Shown here: positions 59,621-64,000 of the stretch, in pieces
How the letters are laid out: each line of letters begins with the position of its first letter
How positions within the stretch are numbered: the stretch's first letter is position 1
NCBI RefSeq assembly: GCF_963666545.1
Contig: NZ_OY762899.1
Span: 3,414,365-3,478,364 of the forward strand
Direction: 5' to 3'
Length of the DNA stretch: 64,000 bases
Origin: an uncultured Bacteroides sp.
Lineage (GTDB): Bacteria > Bacteroidota > Bacteroidia > Bacteroidales > Bacteroidaceae
Notes under the pieces: generated by a model
Database searches by the model: none
What the model was told of the DNA's origin: nothing
Seen by the model: only the letters and a program-made list of their open reading frames with translations
Made by a program: the position numbers and the translations under genes

Positions 59621-59663
59621 TTAATCTTAAAGTTTATAACTAAATGAAAAAACAGAAAACTTT
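59621..59663 (+). repeat. Leader of the second locus B susC, copy 2 of a duplicated leader
   Basis: TTAATCTTAAAGTTTATAAC and the first codons match the leader at 54613. One extra A precedes the ATG. The copies suggest tandem duplication of susCD or a shared leader element. Confidence 0.7.
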
Positions 59664-62600
59664 TCATAGACGTATGAATGTACAGTTATCAGCACCACGC
59701 TATTACTGGGCGGTTCGGCTTGCTGTTCTATTTCTTGCGTTTTATTCTCCCAGCTCAAGCAAAATATTTGCTGAGAATTTGGCGATTGAAATATCTCAGC
59801 AAAGTTTGCAAAAGGTAGTAGGAACGGTCAAGGATTCCAAAGGAGAACCCGTTATTGGAGCCAATGTTTTAATTGAAGGAACCACTACTGGAACTATCAC
59901 TGATCTAAATGGTGCTTTTACACTTCAAGCGCCCGCGCGTGCTACCAAATTAAAAGTTTCTTTTATAGGTTTTAAAGATAAAATAATCCTCATAAAGCGA
60001 GAGGCTTCTATGGTGATTGTTTTAGAAGATGATACTCAACTCTTAGATGAGGTTCAGGTGGTGGCGTACGGAGTACAAAAGAAGGTGTCTATTACTGGTG
60101 CTATCTCTTCAATGAAAGGGGATGATTTGCTGAAAACGCCTGCCGGTTCTATCTCTAATATGCTTTCGGGCCAGGTGACAGGTATTTCCTCTGTACAGTA
60201 CTCTGGTGAGCCTGGTGCTGATGCTGCTGACATATATGTGCGTGGTATTGCTACTTGGAACGATGCTTCTCCGATTATTCAGGTAGATGGCGTCGACCGT
60301 GATTTTTCGCAGATTGATCCGAATGAAATTGAAAGTATCACCGTGTTGAAAGATGCTTCTGCAACTGCTGTATTTGGTGTACGTGGTGCTAATGGAGTTA
60401 TCCTGATAACGACGAAACGTGGTGCCGAAGGCAAAGCTAAGATTTCGTTCTCTACGTCAGCCGGTGTCAATGTTCTGACTAAACAATTGGATTTTGCGAA
60501 TTCCTATCAGTATGCTTCATACTATAATGATATGCAGGTTAATGATGGCGGAGTGCCAACTTTTAGCAATGAGCAATTAGAAAAATTTCGTACGCATTCT
60601 GATCCGATTCTTTATCCGGATGTGAATTGGTTAGATTACTGTATGAAGAACTCTGCTTTCCAATCGCAACACAACGTAAATATATCGGGAGGTATAGATA
60701 ATATGCGTTATTTTGTATCTGCAGGTATGTTTACACAGGCAGGTATGTTTAAGCAGTTCAATGCCACGGATAATTTTAACTTTGACTACAAACGATATAA
60801 CTATCGTGCTAATTTGGATTTCGATATAACAAAATCTACCTTATTGTCTGTGAATATTGGTGGACGCGTTGAGAGTAAACGTACACCAGAGTCAGGGGAA
60901 GATCAGAACCAATTGTTCCGTAAACTCTATTGGGCTGTACCTTTTGCCGGTGCAGGCATCGTCAATGGAAAACGTGTTGTTTCAAATGCTGACTATTTAC
61001 CATTTACAGGTTCTGATGGTCTTGCTTCTTATTATGGAAAAGGTTTCCGTAGTACGACCACTAATGTCTTAAACTTAGACCTTGCACTCAATCAAAAACT
61101 TGATTTCGTGACAAAGGGCCTATCTATTAAACTAAAAGGAGCTTATAATACCGAATATTCGAACAAGAAAATAGCTAGTTCTTCAAAAGCCTCTTATGTA
61201 GCGGTTGTGCAGAGCGATGGCTCCATTGCTTATCGGAAAGATGGTTCCGACTCTCAGTTAAGTTACAGTGAACCCGATGATCAATTTAGTAAGGCGCGTG
61301 ACTGGTATATGGAGTTGGCGATGAACTATGCTCGTAAATTTGGTGACCATAACGTGACAGGCTTACTCTTATACAACCAATCAAAAAAATATTATCCGGG
61401 TGGTACTTATAATGATATTCCTTCTGCTTATGTAGGCTTGGTAGGTCGTGCTACTTATGATTGGAGAACGCGTTATTTGGCTGAATTTAACATTGGCTAT
61501 AATGGTTCAGAGAACTTTATCAAGAGTAAACGCTACGGAGTTTTCCCCGCTGGATCTATTGGCTGGGTAATCAGTGAAGAATCTTTTTTTAAACCAATAA
61601 AAAAGGTAGCTAGCTACATGAAACTTCGTGCATCCATAGGTGTCGTTGGTAATGATAAATCAAGTAATCAACGTTTTTTATATATGCCTGATGCATATCA
61701 ACTTGGGGGAAGCTATTTCTTTGGAACGAATATTAATAGTGCGAAGCCAGGTGCTTATGAATCAACGAAATCTTATGCTGATGTGACATGGGAAAAAGCG
61801 ACGAAACAAAACTATGGCTTTGATATAACAGTTTTGAAAGAACGCTTGAATATCTCTGTGGATTACTTTTATGAAAAGCGTAAAGATATATTAATGAGCC
61901 CGGATTACTTACCTGGTATTTTGGGTATGAGTCTTCCTGTAGTAAATGTGGGTAAAACCGAAAACAAAGGTTATGAAATTCAAGCGAAGTGGAATGATGA
62001 GATAGGCAAAGACTTTCGCTATTGGATCAATGCAAACCTTTCTTTTGCGCGTAACAAAATTGTGTACCAAAACGAAGTTGCGCAGAATGAGCCGTGGATG
62101 TATAAGACTGGTCGCGTAATTGGTTCCCGCTCTATGTATAAATTTTGGGGATTCTACGATGAAACGGCAGATGCTCGATATGAAGCTGAATTCGGAAAGA
62201 AGATAGCAAATCATGGTATTGTGTTGGCTCCCGGTGACGCTGTCTACACCGACCTGAACGGTGATGGGAAGATTACCGGTGATGATGCTACTCGTGACAT
62301 CGGTTTCACGGATGCACCCGAATATACTGCTGGTTTGAATGCTGGATTCAATTGGAAGAATTTTGATTTCTCCATGCAGTGGACGGGAGGTTGGAATGTG
62401 GATCGTATGTTGAGCGAGTTTCGTCAACCTTTGGGTGATACCTTCAATAAAGGTCTGTTGCTTTATCAATATGAAACGACTTGGCGTTCTTCCGAAGATA
62501 CGTACACAGCGAAATATCCTCGCATCTCAGGCTTACACGCATCTAATAACTATGCCGGTTCTGATTTGTATCTGATCGATGCCAGTTACCTGCGTTTGAA

Positions 62601-62799
62601 GAGCATAGAAATAGGTTATAACTTTGATTTCCCATTCATGAAGAATATGAAAATGAATCAATGTCGTCTGTATGTAAACGGTTATAATTTGTTGACTATC
62701 ACAGGATTCAAATGGGGTGATCCTGAATCTCGTCAGAGTGATCGACCGAATTATCCGCTGACTCGTGTATTTAATGTTGGTTTAAAAGTTGGATTCTAA
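59644..62799 (+). CDS. SusC-like TonB-dependent transporter (locus B, second pair)
   Basis: A 1051-residue outer-membrane transporter. The N-terminal region includes a hydrophobic segment (YWAVRLAVLFLAFYSPSSS), CarboxypepD_reg (VVGTVKDSKGEPVIGANVLIEGTTTGTITDLNGAFTL), the TonB-box area (LLDEVQVVAYGVQKKVSITGAI), and the plug (IIQVDGVDRDFSQIDPNEIESITVLKDASATAVFGVRGANGVILITTKRG). The barrel ends RVFNVGLKVGF. No STN domain. The leader and start match the first locus B susC, but the proteins have diverged widely. It is followed by susD after 14 bp. Confidence 0.95.
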   Translation: MKKQKTFHRRMNVQLSAPRYYWAVRLAVLFLAFYSPSSSKIFAENLAIEISQQSLQKVVGTVKDSKGEPVIGANVLIEGTTTGTITDLNGAFTLQAPARATKLKVSFIGFKDKIILIKREASMVIVLEDDTQLLDEVQVVAYGVQKKVSITGAISSMKGDDLLKTPAGSISNMLSGQVTGISSVQYSGEPGADAADIYVRGIATWNDASPIIQVDGVDRDFSQIDPNEIESITVLKDASATAVFGVRGANGVILITTKRGAEGKAKISFSTSAGVNVLTKQLDFANSYQYASYYNDMQVNDGGVPTFSNEQLEKFRTHSDPILYPDVNWLDYCMKNSAFQSQHNVNISGGIDNMRYFVSAGMFTQAGMFKQFNATDNFNFDYKRYNYRANLDFDITKSTLLSVNIGGRVESKRTPESGEDQNQLFRKLYWAVPFAGAGIVNGKRVVSNADYLPFTGSDGLASYYGKGFRSTTTNVLNLDLALNQKLDFVTKGLSIKLKGAYNTEYSNKKIASSSKASYVAVVQSDGSIAYRKDGSDSQLSYSEPDDQFSKARDWYMELAMNYARKFGDHNVTGLLLYNQSKKYYPGGTYNDIPSAYVGLVGRATYDWRTRYLAEFNIGYNGSENFIKSKRYGVFPAGSIGWVISEESFFKPIKKVASYMKLRASIGVVGNDKSSNQRFLYMPDAYQLGGSYFFGTNINSAKPGAYESTKSYADVTWEKATKQNYGFDITVLKERLNISVDYFYEKRKDILMSPDYLPGILGMSLPVVNVGKTENKGYEIQAKWNDEIGKDFRYWINANLSFARNKIVYQNEVAQNEPWMYKTGRVIGSRSMYKFWGFYDETADARYEAEFGKKIANHGIVLAPGDAVYTDLNGDGKITGDDATRDIGFTDAPEYTAGLNAGFNWKNFDFSMQWTGGWNVDRMLSEFRQPLGDTFNKGLLLYQYETTWRSSEDTYTAKYPRISGLHASNNYAGSDLYLIDASYLRLKSIEIGYNFDFPFMKNMKMNQCRLYVNGYNLLTITGFKWGDPESRQSDRPNYPLTRVFNVGLKVGF

Positions 62800-62813
62800 T
62801 ACTTTGATAAAAT

Positions 62814-64000
62814 ATGAAACATTTTAGTAAATGGTTTATTGGAGCATTCGTTGGAGTTACTATGGCTACTTCGTGTGTTGATGAAATAAAATTTGGTGAT
62901 AGCTTCCTAGAGAAAGCTCCGGGTGTTGCTGTTACCCAAGATACAATTTTTGGAAAAGCGGATTATGCCAGACGATTCTTATGGAATACATATAGTAAGC
63001 TTTATTATGGTTTGGCTACTAATTGGAATACGGTTGATGGTAAAATGAATACTGGTATGTTCGAGGTGCTTTCCGATTGTTGGCATAGTCACAACTCTTG
63101 GGATGGTCTTAACCGTAAATACTATTCCGGTTCTTATAAAGCTAGCGATGAAGATGATGCAGACGATAGCCGTTTTGGTTATACAAAAGAAAATAGCTGG
63201 GTAGCTATTCGTTCTGCTTGGTTATTTATTGAGAATGTAGGGCGTGTACCCGATATGGAGGGTGCTGAGAAAGCGCGTTTGGCTGCTGAAGCAAAAGTAA
63301 TTATTGCATCGCGTTATTTCGACTTATTCCGTCACTTGGGTGGTTTGCCTATTCTAGAGAAATCGTATGATGTAGCTACTGCATACGAACTTCCACGTGC
63401 TACGGTAGAAGAAACCGTGAATTTCATGGTTCGTTTATTGGATGAAGCAACAGCTGTTCTTCCTTGGGATTTGGAAACCGATGGTGAATCGAACTGGCAA
63501 GGTCGCTTTACCAAAGCTGCTGCTATGGGATTGAAGTGTAAGGTTTTGCTTTTTGCTGCTAGCCCTTTGTTTAATGATAGCCAACCTTATTGCAATGAAG
63601 AACCACAGGATGCTGTTACTAATCATCAAGTATGGTATGGCGCATACAAACCTGAATTATGGACACAATGTTTGAAAGCTTGTGAGGATTTCTTTTCAGA
63701 GTTGAGCGCGAAAGGTCATTATGATCTAATTCAGCCTACTGGGACTTCGGTAGATGCCTATCGTACTGCTTTTAATACAGCTTATTTTATTCGTCAGGAT
63801 AATACAGAGCTCTTAATATCGACTCGTATTATTGGTAAATACAATTGGGATTGGTGGTATTATTGGGGCGACTGGGTTGGTAATGGCGGGTATACTCCTA
63901 CAGAGGAATACATGGAAATGTTCCCGATGGCAGATGGTAGTCCGTTTAGCTGGGGTGATGCTACGGTAGCTTCGAATCCTTTTTTTACCGATAACAATTA
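62814..64000 (+). CDS. SusD/RagB-like lipoprotein (locus B, second pair), truncated by window end
   Basis: A complete start and 395 codons are visible; the gene continues beyond the window. The start MKHFSKWFIGAFVGVTMATSC has a lipobox (lipidated Cys21), followed by VDEIKFGDSFLEKAPG. The SusD helical part shows NSWVAIRSAWLFIENVGRVPDMEGAEKARLAAEAKVIIASRYFDLFRHLGGLPILEKS. It is the surface partner of the SusC encoded 14 bp upstream. No stop codon or frameshift appears up to the edge. Confidence 0.92.
   Translation, partial: MKHFSKWFIGAFVGVTMATSCVDEIKFGDSFLEKAPGVAVTQDTIFGKADYARRFLWNTYSKLYYGLATNWNTVDGKMNTGMFEVLSDCWHSHNSWDGLNRKYYSGSYKASDEDDADDSRFGYTKENSWVAIRSAWLFIENVGRVPDMEGAEKARLAAEAKVIIASRYFDLFRHLGGLPILEKSYDVATAYELPRATVEETVNFMVRLLDEATAVLPWDLETDGESNWQGRFTKAAAMGLKCKVLLFAASPLFNDSQPYCNEEPQDAVTNHQVWYGAYKPELWTQCLKACEDFFSELSAKGHYDLIQPTGTSVDAYRTAFNTAYFIRQDNTELLISTRIIGKYNWDWWYYWGDWVGNGGYTPTEEYMEMFPMADGSPFSWGDATVASNPFFTDNN

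Noticed and set aside
1-64000. CRISPR array, rRNA operon or anti-phage defence island
   Set aside because: No regularly spaced repeats, no rRNA signatures and no defence-type genes other than the single higBA pair.

Overview
The window looks like a chromosomal piece of a Bacteroides species or close relative. The evidence is three SusC/SusD pairs, a one-protein hybrid two-component regulator, ECF sigma/FecR pairs, DUF5020 and DUF4252 proteins, a Hc1-type histone-like protein, and many promoters of the Bacteroides type (TAnnTTTG about 7 bases before the start, sometimes a TTTG-like box about 20 bases further upstream). AT content is moderately high. There are no rRNA genes, CRISPR arrays or complete insertion sequences. 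One tRNA (Trp, CCA) is present.

Left part (1-31.7 kb), mostly housekeeping: a small membrane protein/winged-helix/nucleosidase operon; DUF454 protein and tRNA-Trp; ArsC-like protein and uracil-DNA glycosylase-like protein; DUF5020 protein with an NCS2 permease; a histone-like gene of only 58 codons followed by a candidate small RNA; clpB; a LysR regulator with a YeiH-type exporter; an ECF sigma/membrane protein/DUF4252 unit; the carboxynorspermidine dehydrogenase-bcp-recA operon; a FecB/FecCD-type importer lacking its ATPase, with a secreted protein downstream; dnaK; an alanine/sodium symporter; endonuclease IV; an ECF sigma/FecR pair flanked by two related carboxypeptidase-regulatory-domain proteins; DNA-3-methyladenine glycosylase I; and a TrpB2-type tryptophan synthase beta chain.

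Middle (32-36.9 kb): a tyrosine recombinase gene is directly followed by a segment of about 310 bp bounded by 22-bp inverted repeats. Each repeat has a recombinase-like core (5-bp inverted arms around a 7-bp spacer). This is the strongest candidate for an uncharacterised switch: a possible locally controlled invertible promoter in front of a 64-codon gene, a structured 100-nt region and an Rrf2-like regulator. A TrkH/TrkA potassium uptake pair follows.

Right part (36.9-64 kb), glycan use: locus A has an ECF sigma factor, FecR, an STN-containing SusC, SusD, then (behind a hairpin and a new promoter) a GH31 and a GH127-type glycosidase, then a hybrid two-component sensor/regulator. A higBA toxin-antitoxin module and about 0.8 kb of repeat-rich DNA separate it from locus B, which holds two SusC/SusD pairs whose SusC genes share a duplicated leader; the last SusD runs off the window. 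The enzymes suggest an L-arabinofuranose-containing plant glycan for locus A; this is inference.

Several intergenic regions (6.2-6.5, 20.5, 53.9-54.3 kb) carry strong palindromes and small repeats unrelated to any recognised gene.
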